Shown: one piece after another, positions 38,609 to 49,062 of the stretch
Layout: the number at the start of each line of letters is the position of its first letter
Position numbering within the stretch: the stretch's first letter is position 1
Assembly: GCA_003281335.1 (NCBI GenBank)
Contig: QCCG01000007.1
Span: forward strand, 1 to 63,658
Direction of reading: 5' to 3'
Length of the DNA: 63,658 bases
Source of the DNA: Prochlorococcus sp. AG-347-K19
GTDB lineage: Bacteria > Cyanobacteriota > Cyanobacteriia > PCC-6307 > Cyanobiaceae
Translations under genes and position numbers: made by a program
The notes under the pieces: model-generated
Databases searched by the model: none
Told to the model about the DNA's origin: nothing
What the model saw: only the letters and a program-made list of their open reading frames with translations

Positions 38609-41512
38609 TTATTTCAGAACCTTTTTAAGATATTTTGCTGTATGACTTATAGGATTGTTAGCTACATCCTCAGGAATGCCTTCTGCAATAATTTCTCCTC
38701 CTTTATCCCCTCCATCAGGTCCTAAATCAATAATCCAATCTGAACATCTAATAACATCTAAATTATGTTCAATAACAATTACAGAATTACCTTTATCTAC
38801 CAAACGTTGTATCACATCCATTAATTTATGAACATCATAAAAACTTAACCCTGTAGTTGGTTCATCAATCAAATATAAAGTTTTTCCAGTAGCTCTTTTT
38901 GATAATTCCGTAGCTAACTTAACTCTTTGAGCCTCTCCACCAGATAATGTTGGAGCTGGTTGGCCTAATTTGACGTATCCCAATCCTACATCTACCAATG
39001 TAGATAATCTGTCAGCAGCTTGAGGTATAGCAGAGAAAGTTTCTGCGGCTTGTTCAACAGTCATCTCTAAAACATCAGATATATTGAAACCTTTATATTT
39101 CACCTGAAGAGTTTCCCTATTAAAACGTGCTCCTTTACATACTTCACATTGAACATACACATCAGGTAAAAAATTCATTTCAATTACATTGACTCCCTGA
39201 CCTTTACAAGCTTCGCATCTTCCTCCTTTAACATTAAAGCTAAATTGACCAGCCTGATAACCTCTCGCTTTTGCTTCTACTGTGGCTGTAAATATCTGCC
39301 TTATAGGATCAAAAGCACCAGTATATGTAGCAGGATTTGATCTTGGAGTTCTTCCTATTGGAGATTGATCAATAACGATAACTTTATCAATTGCCTTTAT
39401 ACCCTTTAACTCTTTTACACCTTGAGGAAAAGGGACCTTTAATCCTAAAGAATGACATAATGCTGGATGAAGTAATTCATTTATCAAAGTGCTCTTCCCA
39501 CTTCCACTCACGCCAGTTACAGAAACTAATCTTCCTAAAGGAAATTCAACAGAAATATTTTTTAAATTATTTTTAAAGCAATTATTTAAAATTAAACTTT
39601 TTTTTACAGATGATCTACGTTCTTTTGGAGTAGGAATAGATTTCCTACCACTGAGATAAGCTCCAGTTAATGACTTTTCTGAATTTAAAACATCTTGATA
39701 AGATCCTTTAGCAATAATTTCTCCACCATAAACACCTGCCCCTGGACCAATATCTACTAAATAATCTGCTGATTTCATAGTATCTTCATCATGTTCAACG
39801 ACAACCAAAGTATTTCCCAAGTCTCTTAAGCTTTTTAATGTTTCTAATAATCTGTCATTGTCTCTCTGATGCAAACCAATACTTGGTTCATCTAAAACAT
39901 ATAAAACGCCAGTAAGACCTGCACCTATTTGTGTAGCCAATCTAATACGCTGAGCCTCACCACCAGACAGAGTCATAGCTGGTCTATCTAAAGTCAAATA
40001 ATCTAAACCTACATTCATTAAAAACTTCAAACGTAAACGAATCTCTTTTAAAACCAATTCACCTATCTGCTTTTGTTTTTCTGATAAAGATATATTTTCT
40101 TTCTTTGTCTTACCTAAACCCATAATGCGCTCAACGTGATAAAGGGTTTCAGAAACGCTTATAGAAGTTAAGTCAGTAATGTTGTATGGACCAAGTTTTA
40201 CGGCCAAAGCCTCAGGTCTTAATCTTTTCCCTGAACATGTCTTACAGGGAACTAATTCTAGATACTTTTCTAATTTTTGTTTAACTGATTCTCCATTGGC
40301 TTCATTCAATTGCCTTTCTAATATTGGTAAAATCCCCTCAAAAGGTCTTTCAAAACCACTAGTCGTTTTAAAACGACTATCAGCTTGAATTAATATTGGT
40401 TTATCCGATCCCAAAAGTAGAACTTGTTTTTGCAAATCACTTAAATCTTTCCAAGGAGTTTTTAATTCAAAACCGTAAGCTTGTCCTACAGAATAAAGTA
40501 GAGAGAAGTAGTAAGTATTGTCTTTCTCACTCCAAGGGGCTATTGCAGCATAAACAGGCAATGTTTTATCAGGTATAACTCTATCTGCAGTAAATTTTTT
40601 TAAATAACCAATCCCATGACAATCTGGACAGGCACCATATGGGCTATTAAAAGAAAATAATCTAGGAGAAAGTTCTTCAACAATAGAACCATGTACAGGA
40701 CATGCATAATTTTCTGAGTAAAGTTTTTCTCTCTCTATGTTAGGAGGTAAATTTTCTCCTTTTTTTGGAACAACTTCTACTATTGCTAAGCCATCGCCTC
40801 TTTTGAGACAAGTTTGTAGTGAATCATTTAATCTTTCTTGTATTCCTTCTCTTGCAATTAATCTATCAACTACTACCTCAATATTATGAATTTGATTTTT
40901 ATCTAATTCAATACTATCAGCAAGTTCTCTTACCTCTCCATTGATTCTTACCCTAGCAAATCCTTCAGCAGCTAGTCCGCTTATTAATTTTGTATGTGTT
41001 CCTTTCTTCCCTCTTACAACAGGAGCCAACAATTGGTACCTTGTTCCTTCTGGTAAAAGAAGAATTTGATCCACCATTTCATCAATTGTTTGAGGCGCAA
41101 TTGGAATCCCGCAGTGGTGACAATGGGGCTCACCGGCACGACCAAACAATAATCTTAAATAATCTTGTATTTCTGTTACTGTTCCAACTGTTGATCGAGG
41201 ATTATGACTTGTTGATTTTTGATCAATTGAAATAGCAGGTGATAAACCTTCAATATTGTCAACATCAGGTTTATCTACTTGACCCAAAAATTGCCTTGCA
41301 TATGCAGAAAGACTCTCAACATATCTTCTTTGACCTTCAGCAAAAATAGTATCAAAGGCCAGGGAACTTTTACCACTGCCACTCACACCTGTAAAAACTA
41401 TAAATTTATTCCTAGGTAGAGAAAGATCAATATTTTTTAAATTATGCTGACGAGCTCCCCTAATATTGATTGAATTATCTTCTCCAAAACTATTATCAAC
41501 TTTATTAACCAT
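38609..41512 (-). CDS. uvrA: Excinuclease ABC subunit A
   Basis: UvrA recognises bulky DNA lesions for nucleotide excision repair. The 967-residue protein has two ABC modules. The Walker A loops are GVSGSGKSSLAF near the N-terminus and GVSGSGKSTLIN after mid-chain. Two LSGGEAQR signatures and zinc-finger cysteines (CHHCG; CEACKGQG and CEVCKG) are present. Length is normal. Relevant to a cell living in high light and UV. Confidence 0.98.
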   Translation of the reverse strand: MVNKVDNSFGEDNSINIRGARQHNLKNIDLSLPRNKFIVFTGVSGSGKSSLAFDTIFAEGQRRYVESLSAYARQFLGQVDKPDVDNIEGLSPAISIDQKSTSHNPRSTVGTVTEIQDYLRLLFGRAGEPHCHHCGIPIAPQTIDEMVDQILLLPEGTRYQLLAPVVRGKKGTHTKLISGLAAEGFARVRINGEVRELADSIELDKNQIHNIEVVVDRLIAREGIQERLNDSLQTCLKRGDGLAIVEVVPKKGENLPPNIEREKLYSENYACPVHGSIVEELSPRLFSFNSPYGACPDCHGIGYLKKFTADRVIPDKTLPVYAAIAPWSEKDNTYYFSLLYSVGQAYGFELKTPWKDLSDLQKQVLLLGSDKPILIQADSRFKTTSGFERPFEGILPILERQLNEANGESVKQKLEKYLELVPCKTCSGKRLRPEALAVKLGPYNITDLTSISVSETLYHVERIMGLGKTKKENISLSEKQKQIGELVLKEIRLRLKFLMNVGLDYLTLDRPAMTLSGGEAQRIRLATQIGAGLTGVLYVLDEPSIGLHQRDNDRLLETLKSLRDLGNTLVVVEHDEDTMKSADYLVDIGPGAGVYGGEIIAKGSYQDVLNSEKSLTGAYLSGRKSIPTPKERRSSVKKSLILNNCFKNNLKNISVEFPLGRLVSVTGVSGSGKSTLINELLHPALCHSLGLKVPFPQGVKELKGIKAIDKVIVIDQSPIGRTPRSNPATYTGAFDPIRQIFTATVEAKARGYQAGQFSFNVKGGRCEACKGQGVNVIEMNFLPDVYVQCEVCKGARFNRETLQVKYKGFNISDVLEMTVEQAAETFSAIPQAADRLSTLVDVGLGYVKLGQPAPTLSGGEAQRVKLATELSKRATGKTLYLIDEPTTGLSFYDVHKLMDVIQRLVDKGNSVIVIEHNLDVIRCSDWIIDLGPDGGDKGGEIIAEGIPEDVANNPISHTAKYLKKVLK

Positions 41513-41566
41513 GTTTAAATCTTAATTATGATTTAAAAAGATTATTATAGTAGAATTTTTTTTATT

Positions 41567-43246
41567 TTACGCAGCTGAGCGATCAAGAAGTCTAGAAGCG
41601 TATTCGTTTACTTCGCATGAGCCTCCACCTATGAGTTCTATTAGTTCATTTTTTCTTTGATTTTTTGTAGTTAGTTTTGCAATTGAAGTATAAGTTACTC
41701 CATTAATTACATTTTTATTAACTTTGAAATGAGCTGACCCCCTTGCAGCTAGTAATGGCTGATGGGTAATACATAAAACTTGTTGATTTTTAGAAATTTC
41801 TTTTATGAGCTCAACCAATGAGAATAAAGATTTACCACTTAAACCACTATCAATTTCATCTAAAAAGAAAGTATTGGGTTGTTTAGAAATGCTAGATTTA
41901 ATAGCTAATAAAAATCTTGACATTTCTCCACCAGAAATAACATTTGATAATGGAGCAAGCTTCTGATCAGGATTAGCCGAAAACAAAAAATTTATATCGT
42001 CAATTCCATAAGCAGAAGGTTTGCATTCAGAAAATTGAATTGAAAAATTTGCATTTTCTAAACCTAGATTGTTTAAAATTGAGATTACTGAATTTTGCAA
42101 CTGTTTAGCAATTTTTTTTCTTTCAGTAGATTGAATAACAATTAAAGAATTTAGATTACTTTGTAAATTCTCAATTTGAGATTTAATCCTGCGAATCTCA
42201 TTATCTTGATCATTTTGTTGAAAATACGTCTTTAATTGATCGCGCTTTTCAATTAATTGAGCTAGATCCAATGAAAAAGTTTTCTCTAAGTTTTTTAAAA
42301 AGAATAATCTTTTTTGTACTTCTGGAAGATTAGATTCATAATTTTCTATTTCTTGCAAATATGATTTTAGATCAAAAATTAAATCTTCAACATCAGAATG
42401 AATATTTAATAACTTTTCTCTAAATTTTTGAATCTTTAAATCGAAATCTGCTGTTTTATTTAAAATCTTTAGTGATTGATTTATGAAAGAGGTTACTGAA
42501 GGTTCATCATGACTGAAATTATTTAAATTTATTAATGATGATTTAATTGAATTATTAATTTCAAGATTATTTACAAGTTTATTTTCTAATAACTCTAGTT
42601 CTAAAATTTCTTCACTTGAATTTAAATCAGCTTCTTCTAAAATCTGCAACATGTTTTTAATTGCCAAGTTTTTTTCTTCTTGATTTCTAGAAATTTCTAT
42701 TTTTTCATCCATTAAGCCTTTTAAAACTTTAGTTTCTCCCCATATACTTTTAATACTTTCACTATTGTCTTTAAATTCTTGAGAACATAAGTCATCAATA
42801 ATTAGTCTTCTCTTATCTAAAGAATCAAAGATAAAAGTGTCAGATTGACCTGCAAAATCTATTAAAAATCCTCCAAGTTCTTCTAATGATTGTTTATTAA
42901 TTGGAAAGTCATTAAGGCTATATTTGGATAAGATTTTATTATTTTTTTTATAAGATTTTCTTTTAATTTGTAGTTTTGAAGCAGTTATTTCAAAACCATT
43001 AGTAATTAACCAATTATTAATTTGAAAAGAAGAAGAAAATATCGCCTCAATAACGCAAAAATCTTTTCCTGGACGTATTAAATGTTTTAGGGGTATATTG
43101 GTTCCACCAAATAAAGCATTTAGGGAATCCAAAATTAATGATTTTCCTGAACCTGAATCCCCAGTTATGATATTCAAACCTTTTTCGAAATTAATTTCTA
43201 TAATTTCTATTAATGCAATATTTTCTATTTTTAGTTGTACTAACAT
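41567..43246 (-). CDS. recN: DNA repair protein RecN
   Basis: RecN is an SMC-like ATPase acting in double-strand-break repair. The 559-residue protein has Walker A ITGDSGSGKSLILDSL at about residues 34-50, a long coiled-coil middle, the SGGEMSRFLLAIK signature and the FFLDEIDSGLSG Walker B. It shares orientation with uvrA, 54 bases away, and is divergent from the AarF kinase gene. Confidence 0.95.
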   Translation of the reverse strand: MLVQLKIENIALIEIIEINFEKGLNIITGDSGSGKSLILDSLNALFGGTNIPLKHLIRPGKDFCVIEAIFSSSFQINNWLITNGFEITASKLQIKRKSYKKNNKILSKYSLNDFPINKQSLEELGGFLIDFAGQSDTFIFDSLDKRRLIIDDLCSQEFKDNSESIKSIWGETKVLKGLMDEKIEISRNQEEKNLAIKNMLQILEEADLNSSEEILELELLENKLVNNLEINNSIKSSLINLNNFSHDEPSVTSFINQSLKILNKTADFDLKIQKFREKLLNIHSDVEDLIFDLKSYLQEIENYESNLPEVQKRLFFLKNLEKTFSLDLAQLIEKRDQLKTYFQQNDQDNEIRRIKSQIENLQSNLNSLIVIQSTERKKIAKQLQNSVISILNNLGLENANFSIQFSECKPSAYGIDDINFLFSANPDQKLAPLSNVISGGEMSRFLLAIKSSISKQPNTFFLDEIDSGLSGKSLFSLVELIKEISKNQQVLCITHQPLLAARGSAHFKVNKNVINGVTYTSIAKLTTKNQRKNELIELIGGGSCEVNEYASRLLDRSAA

Positions 43247-43314
43247 GATAAATCTTCCATATAAAAAAATTAACTTCTTTTTTAAAAAAATAAAGGTTTT
43301 AAATATATAAAGTT

Positions 43315-45171
43315 ATGAAAGAAGATTTTACTGATTTTATTGAGGTATCTGGACTCTTAAATTACGATCCAGATACAATTTCTAAAATTTACAAAAAAAA
43401 TCCTAAAAGACTTTTAAAAAGACTTTGGCAAACACTCATACCTATTTTTGCTTACATCTTCTCCGTGGGATGGGATAAATTAACTGGAAGATTGAAAAAT
43501 GAACAGCAAGCAAGATTTAGAGCACGAGAATTAACAAATTTGTTAGTAGATCTTGGGCCTGCATTTGTTAAGGCAGGCCAAGCTTTATCAACAAGACCAG
43601 ATATAATCCCAGGGATTCTTCTAGAAGAATTATCTGAATTGCAAGATCAACTCCCTGGGTTTGATGGCAACAAAGCTATGGAGTTAATAGAAGAGGATTT
43701 AGGATACAAAATAAATGAAATTTTTTTAGAAATTGATAAAGAGCCAATTTCCGCTGCTTCTTTAGGGCAAGTACATAAAGCTACATTAAAAAACAAAGAT
43801 ATCGTTGCAATAAAAGTTCAAAGGCCAGGATTGAGAGAACAAATAACCTTAGATCTCTACATAGTTAGAAATATTGCTTATTGGCTAAAAAACAATATTG
43901 GATTAATAAGGAGTGATCTAGTTGCTTTAATTGATGAATTAGGCAAGAGAGTGTTTGAAGAGATGGATTATCTAAACGAAGCTGCAAATGCAGACAAATT
44001 TAGAGATATGCATAAACATAACAAAATGATTGCCGTACCAAAAATTTATAAAGAAATAACTTCAAGAAGAGTTTTAGCAATGGAATGGATAGACGGTACA
44101 AAATTAACAAATTTAGAAGACGTAAAAAAACTAGGAATTAATCCTGATGAAATGATTGATATAGGAGTGCAATGCAGTTTAGAACAGCTTTTAGAACATG
44201 GTTTTTTTCACGCAGACCCACACCCAGGTAATTTATTAGCCTTAAAAGATGGAAGATTATGTTATCTAGATTTTGGAATGATGAGCGAGGTTTCCAGAGA
44301 ATCTAGATCAGGATTAATTCAAGCAGTAGTACATTTAGTAAATAAAAACTTCGATAAATTGTCCCAAGATTTCGTTAAATTAGGATTTTTATCAGAGGAA
44401 GTTAATTTAGAACCCATTGTCCCGGCATTTCAAGATGTTTTCATTAATGCTGTTGAACAAGGAGTTTCGAAAATGGATTTTAAAAGCGTTACAGACGATA
44501 TGTCTGGTGTTATGTATAAATTCCCTTTCAGATTACCCCCATATTATGCGCTTATAATTAGGTCATTACTTACATTAGAAGGAATAGCTTTAAGCGTAGA
44601 TCCAAACTTCAAAATATTAGGCGCAGCTTATCCATATTTTGCAAGAAGATTGATGGAAGATCCTGATCCACAATTAAGAGAAAGCCTTAAAGAAATGCTT
44701 TTTGATAATAAAAAATTTAAATGGGACCGTTTAGAAGATCTGCTTTCTAACGCTGCAAAGCAAACAAATCTCGATTTAGAAAAACTTTTAGACGAAGTTA
44801 TAAATCTTCTCTTTTCTCCAAATGGAGGATTTCTTAGAAATGAAATAGTTGAAGGTTTAACAAATCAAATAGATTTACTTAGTTTAAAAATATTGAAAAG
44901 TTTGAATAACTATCTTCCACATTCCATTAAATTAAATACTATCAAAGAAAATAACAACTTGAATGACCTTATAATGTATGTAGAACCATTTAGAAACTTT
45001 TTAGAGATTTTACAAAAAGTACCCGGATATTCAATTGACATTTTTCTAAAAAGGCTTCCAAGACTTATAAATGAACCCTATACAAAAGAAATGGGTTTAG
45101 AAATTGCAAAAAAAGTAACTGAAAAAGGAGTAGTAAGACTTGTTAAGATTGCTGCTGGTGCAAATATCTAA
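43315..45171 (+). CDS. ABC1/AarF/UbiB family atypical protein kinase
   Basis: The product is 618 residues. It carries the family-specific LGPAFVKAGQALSTRPD (KxGQ motif), an Ala-rich nucleotide loop in AASLGQVHKATLK, catalytic VAIKVQRPG, HADPHPGNLL and YLDFGMM. The family supports quinone synthesis or lipid homeostasis, and cyanobacterial members relate to plastid ABC1K proteins. The C-terminal 150 residues are amphipathic and may bind membranes. The next gene begins directly after its stop codon. Confidence 0.92.
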   Translation: MKEDFTDFIEVSGLLNYDPDTISKIYKKNPKRLLKRLWQTLIPIFAYIFSVGWDKLTGRLKNEQQARFRARELTNLLVDLGPAFVKAGQALSTRPDIIPGILLEELSELQDQLPGFDGNKAMELIEEDLGYKINEIFLEIDKEPISAASLGQVHKATLKNKDIVAIKVQRPGLREQITLDLYIVRNIAYWLKNNIGLIRSDLVALIDELGKRVFEEMDYLNEAANADKFRDMHKHNKMIAVPKIYKEITSRRVLAMEWIDGTKLTNLEDVKKLGINPDEMIDIGVQCSLEQLLEHGFFHADPHPGNLLALKDGRLCYLDFGMMSEVSRESRSGLIQAVVHLVNKNFDKLSQDFVKLGFLSEEVNLEPIVPAFQDVFINAVEQGVSKMDFKSVTDDMSGVMYKFPFRLPPYYALIIRSLLTLEGIALSVDPNFKILGAAYPYFARRLMEDPDPQLRESLKEMLFDNKKFKWDRLEDLLSNAAKQTNLDLEKLLDEVINLLFSPNGGFLRNEIVEGLTNQIDLLSLKILKSLNNYLPHSIKLNTIKENNNLNDLIMYVEPFRNFLEILQKVPGYSIDIFLKRLPRLINEPYTKEMGLEIAKKVTEKGVVRLVKIAAGANI

Positions 45172-45744
45172 ATGAAGCTTAGTAAAATTTTAATATTTAA
45201 AATATTTTTTATTTTAGTAATTTCTCCATTATTTTTAAATGTTCCAAAAGCTAATACTGCTGAAGAAATTAAGATCACATACAGCATATTTTCTAGAACA
45301 ATTAAAGTGAATTCTTTAAAAACTTTTGCTAAAGAAGGTAAATCCACAAGAAAATTAGAGAAAATTTTGAAAGCAACCGGATCTCCAGATAAAGAAATTA
45401 GAAAAATTTTAAACAAAGATTTTGAAGTTCCTATTACTATTGCAAGCAAACTTGTATACTCTGAGATAGGGGATGTTTTTTTAACAAGACTTTCATCTAT
45501 AATCCATCCACCCAGAGCAACTGATGAAAGAACAGGCATGCTAGCTCTAAGAGCAAGCGTGATTCAAGGTATTAATATAGGAAATGGAAAAATAAATCTA
45601 ATAAATTTTTTTGAAGGATATCCAACTAAAACTGTAATTTTAGATGTAAGCGCTTTGAGCAAAGTTATGAATAAAGTAGAATCGATTTCAGAATTATTAA
45701 CTTTTTTCACCAATTCCCCTTTAGAAAAAATCAAAACAAATTAA
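45172..45744 (+). CDS. DUF1400-type secreted protein
   Basis: This 190-residue protein has an N-terminal signal peptide (hydrophobic residues about 5-24, cleavage plausible after a short Ala-containing site). A region AEEIKITYSIFSRTIKVNSLKTF follows, resembling the cyanobacterial DUF1400 family that sits in front of alpha/beta hydrolases. No hydrolase domain follows here. The gene begins immediately after the AarF-type kinase stop and is likely co-transcribed. Function unknown. Confidence 0.75.
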   Translation: MKLSKILIFKIFFILVISPLFLNVPKANTAEEIKITYSIFSRTIKVNSLKTFAKEGKSTRKLEKILKATGSPDKEIRKILNKDFEVPITIASKLVYSEIGDVFLTRLSSIIHPPRATDERTGMLALRASVIQGINIGNGKINLINFFEGYPTKTVILDVSALSKVMNKVESISELLTFFTNSPLEKIKTN

Positions 45745-45750
45745 ACAACC

Positions 45751-46854
45751 ATGGTGTTATTAAATAAAATCAAAAATAAACTACATTTTAATTATAGAAA
45801 AAAAAGATGGCCGGGCCTTATAGAAGCTTATAAGCAATATCTCCCAGTTACAAAGAAAACTCCTATTATTTCCCTCAATGAAGGAAATACACCGCTGATT
45901 TTAAGCAAATCAATTAGCAACTTAATTGGAAATGGGACAAAAGTTTTTTTAAAATATGATGGCCTTAATCCAACAGGATCTTTTAAAGATCGTGGTATGA
46001 CTATGGCAATTAGCAAAGCTAAGGAAGAAGGCCGCGAAGCAGTTATTTGTGCAAGTACTGGAAATACCTCTGCTGCTGCTGCTGCATATGCTTCGAGAGG
46101 AGGATTAAAACCTTATGTTTTAATACCAGAAGGATTTGTTGCACAAGGAAAGCTTGCGCAAGCATTAATGTATGGCGCTGAGATAATATCTATTAATGGA
46201 AACTTTGATAAGGCTCTTGAAATTGTTAGAGAATTATCCTCTGAACATCCTATAGAGCTTGTTAATTCTGTTAATCCATATCGAATACAAGGACAAAAAA
46301 CGGCAGCTTTTGAAATAGTTGATGACCTAGGTCAAGCTCCTGATTGGCTTTGTATTCCAATGGGCAATGCAGGAAATATAACTGCTTATTGGATGGGATT
46401 TAAAGAATATTCAAAAATTAAAAGAAATTTGAAATTACCAATAATGATGGGTTTTCAATCCGAAGGCTCTGCTCCATTAGTAAAAAATATTATAGTTAAA
46501 GATCCAGAAACAATTGCAACTGCAATAAGAATTGGGAATCCTGTAAATAGAGAAAAAGCAAAAAAAGTAAAAAAGGAGAGTAAGGGAGATTTTCAGTCAG
46601 TTACAGATGAAGAAATTATCGATGCTTATAAAATCCTTGCCAAAGAGGGTGTTTTTTGTGAACCTGCCAGTGCAGCATCAGTTGCTGGACTGATCAAAAA
46701 TAAAAATAGAATTCAGAAAGAATCGACTATTGTTTGTGTTCTGACTGGAAATGGCTTGAAAGATCCTGATTGCGCTATAAAAAACAACAATGCTATTTTC
46801 AGGAAAAATATTGAACCTTCATTAAAAAATATAACTAAAATATTAGGATATTAA
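45751..46854 (+). CDS. thrC: Threonine synthase
   Basis: This PLP enzyme converts O-phosphohomoserine to threonine. The 367-residue protein has [10 protein letters not shown], the PLP lysine in [26 protein letters not shown] and a C-terminal [11 protein letters not shown] segment. This is the short cyanobacterial form lacking the N-terminal extension. By recall it is the last gene before the origin in Prochlorococcus. Confidence 0.96.
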   Translation: MVLLNKIKNKLHFNYRKKRWPGLIEAYKQYLPVTKKTPIISLNEGNTPLILSKSISNLIGNGTKVFLKYDGLNPTGSFKDRGMTMAISKAKEEGREAVICASTGNTSAAAAAYASRGGLKPYVLIPEGFVAQGKLAQALMYGAEIISINGNFDKALEIVRELSSEHPIELVNSVNPYRIQGQKTAAFEIVDDLGQAPDWLCIPMGNAGNITAYWMGFKEYSKIKRNLKLPIMMGFQSEGSAPLVKNIIVKDPETIATAIRIGNPVNREKAKKVKKESKGDFQSVTDEEIIDAYKILAKEGVFCEPASAASVAGLIKNKNRIQKESTIVCVLTGNGLKDPDCAIKNNNAIFRKNIEPSLKNITKILGY

Positions 46855-47192
46855 AATCCAAAAAAAATAGTGTCTGTGGAAATCAATTAAAAACAAACCT
46901 CATTTGTTGAAAAGTACATAACAAGAAATTATATTTGTTGAATAAATTTAGATTTTTCAAAAAAAGAAAAAGATATTTAACAAATTTAAAATTTTTTACA
47001 CATATTTTTCTATCTCTAAACTAAGAAGACAAGCTGTTTAATTTAAGAATTCCACAGTTTCCACAAAAACTACTACTATTAAGGTTTTTATTTTATTATT
47101 TATTTTTTAGATTAGAAAGAAAGTAAAAATAAATTTATTGAATTTAATTTACGAAAAAAGTATATTGTATTTGTAAAAAGTTCCAAATTCTG
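46855..47192. other. Probable chromosomal replication origin (oriC) between thrC and dnaN
   Basis: This 338-base gene-free region is extremely AT-rich. It holds three sites close to the cyanobacterial DnaA box TTTTCCACA: ATTTCCACA on the reverse strand (46875-46883), AATTCCACA (47048-47056) and GTTTCCACA (47057-47065). The last two are directly adjacent. Two further TTGTTGAA elements occur at about 46904 and 46938. By eye the plus strand appears A- and C-richer before this region and T- and G-richer after it, as expected at an origin. dnaA is not adjacent, as in other Prochlorococcus. No RNA or small protein gene is apparent here. Confidence 0.65.
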
Positions 47193-48350
47193 ATGGAAAT
47201 TATTTGTAATCAAAATGAATTAAATAATGCTATACAACTAGTAAGCAAGGCAGTTGCTTCAAGGCCAACCCATCCAATTCTTGCAAACATACTTTTAACA
47301 GCTGACGAAAGTACTAATAAAATTAGCGTTACAGGATTTGACCTAAATTTAGGAATTCAAACTTCTTTTGATGGAACTGTAAAAAATAGCGGAGCTATTA
47401 CTATACCTTCAAAACTCTTATCCGAAATAGTAAACAAACTACCTAATGAAACTCCTGTTTCTCTAGAAGTAGACGAGAATTCAGATAATATTCTAATAAA
47501 AAGTGATAGAGGTTCTTTTAATCTAAAAGGGATACCTTCTGATGAATATCCTAATTTACCATTTGTTGAAAGTGGTACTTCTTTGAATATTGAACCTAGT
47601 TCTTTTTTAAAGGCTTTAAAGTCTACCATTTTTGCCAGTAGTAATGATGATTCAAAGCAACTACTCACAGGTGTCAATTTTACCTTCAAACCAAATTATT
47701 TAGAGTCTGCTTCTACAGATGGCCATAGATTGGCTGTTGCTTTAATTGGTAATGAAGAACATATTGAAAATAAAGAAAACTTATCTTCAAATGTCGATGA
47801 TTTATCAGTAACTATACCAACTAGATCATTAAGAGAAATTGAAAAACTAGTATCTTTGAGAAGCTCAGAAAATTCAATTAAGCTTTTCTATGACAAAGGT
47901 CAAGTAGTATTTATATCTTCTAATCAAATAATTACTACAAGAACTTTAGAGGGTACTTATCCTAATTATTCGCAATTGATTCCTGATTCTTTTTCTAAAA
48001 TTCTAAATTTTAATACAAAAAAATTAATTGATTCATTAGAAAGAATTGCTGTTTTAGCTGATCAGCAAAGTAGTGTTGTAAAGATTAAATTAGATGATAC
48101 AGATTTAGCTTCTATCAGCGCAGATGCTCAAGATATTGGAAATGCAAATGAATCAATACCTGTTTCTTATTCTGGAGAAAATTTTGATATTGCATTTAAC
48201 GTAAGATATCTGTTAGAAGGCTTAAAAGTTATCGCGTCTGAAAATGTACTTTTAAAGTGTAATATTGCAACTACTCCAGCTGTTTTTGTACCAGAAGATA
48301 ATCTTAATTCTTTTACTTATTTAGTTATGCCTGTGCAAGTGCGTTCTTGA
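47193..48350 (+). CDS. dnaN: DNA polymerase III beta subunit (sliding clamp)
   Basis: The 385-residue ring-forming clamp has the three-fold repeated clamp fold. Recognisable segments are VSKAVASRPTHPILANILL, LTGVNFTF with TDGHRLAVA, and the C-terminal YLVMPVQVR, which ends in the hydrophobic cleft region. ATG start. It lies immediately right of the putative origin. Confidence 0.97.
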   Translation: MEIICNQNELNNAIQLVSKAVASRPTHPILANILLTADESTNKISVTGFDLNLGIQTSFDGTVKNSGAITIPSKLLSEIVNKLPNETPVSLEVDENSDNILIKSDRGSFNLKGIPSDEYPNLPFVESGTSLNIEPSSFLKALKSTIFASSNDDSKQLLTGVNFTFKPNYLESASTDGHRLAVALIGNEEHIENKENLSSNVDDLSVTIPTRSLREIEKLVSLRSSENSIKLFYDKGQVVFISSNQIITTRTLEGTYPNYSQLIPDSFSKILNFNTKKLIDSLERIAVLADQQSSVVKIKLDDTDLASISADAQDIGNANESIPVSYSGENFDIAFNVRYLLEGLKVIASENVLLKCNIATTPAVFVPEDNLNSFTYLVMPVQVRS

Positions 48351-48351
48351 T

Positions 48352-49059
48352 TTGAAATTACCTAAAGAAATTTTATTAAGTGAATTACTAAATTATAGTG
48401 TTAAGGGTAATATGGTCCTTAATTACGGAAATGGTGAAAATGTTTGGATGCACCCTCCAGTTCACAGAATTTTAGGATGGTACTCTCGTCCTTCAAATTT
48501 TGATTTAAAAAGAAATGTTTGGCGATTAAATCAAATCTCTCAAATAATAGATAATGAAATTTATGTCAAAGGCGATCCAGCTATTTCGGACTTGGCAACT
48601 TTAAATAGGTTTCCAACTTTAATAGAAGCTAATCTTATAAATATAAATGGATCAAAAATAGGAGTCATTGCAGATTTTTTATTTGAAATGAAAACGGGAA
48701 AAATTAAATATTACTTAGTTTCTAGATCTAATCCTAAGATTCCAGGGTCTAGTAGATGGAAATTAACTATTGATAATATCAATGACCAACAACCGGGATT
48801 GGTATTCTGCGAAAGTAATTCTTTAGATGATTTATCTGTAATAAAATCAAGTATTAAAAATGAATTTATGCAAAAAGGGAAAAAATTTTTTGATAGATTT
48901 GATGATATGAAAAATATTGCTTCTAATAGAATAGAGGAATGGCTTGAAGAAGATGAAGATATTAGCCAAAACTTAGATTTTAAACAAAAAAGTTTTTATA
49001 ATAATGAGAGAACATCGATACCGTTTAGTGAAAAAAAAGAAGATGACCCCTGGATTTAA
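48352..49059 (+). CDS. PRC-barrel-like conserved hypothetical protein
   Basis: The product is 235 residues. Two regions around SDLATLNRFPTLIEANLI and GVIADFLFEMKTGKIKYYLVSRSNP resemble PRC-barrel strands, found in photosynthetic reaction-centre H and RimM proteins. The C-terminal part is a charged helix ending EDDPWI. Start TTG at 48352, one base after the dnaN stop. It is conserved beside dnaN in Prochlorococcus by my recall. Function unknown. Confidence 0.75.
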   Translation: MKLPKEILLSELLNYSVKGNMVLNYGNGENVWMHPPVHRILGWYSRPSNFDLKRNVWRLNQISQIIDNEIYVKGDPAISDLATLNRFPTLIEANLININGSKIGVIADFLFEMKTGKIKYYLVSRSNPKIPGSSRWKLTIDNINDQQPGLVFCESNSLDDLSVIKSSIKNEFMQKGKKFFDRFDDMKNIASNRIEEWLEEDEDISQNLDFKQKSFYNNERTSIPFSEKKEDDPWI

Positions 49060-49062
49060 ATA

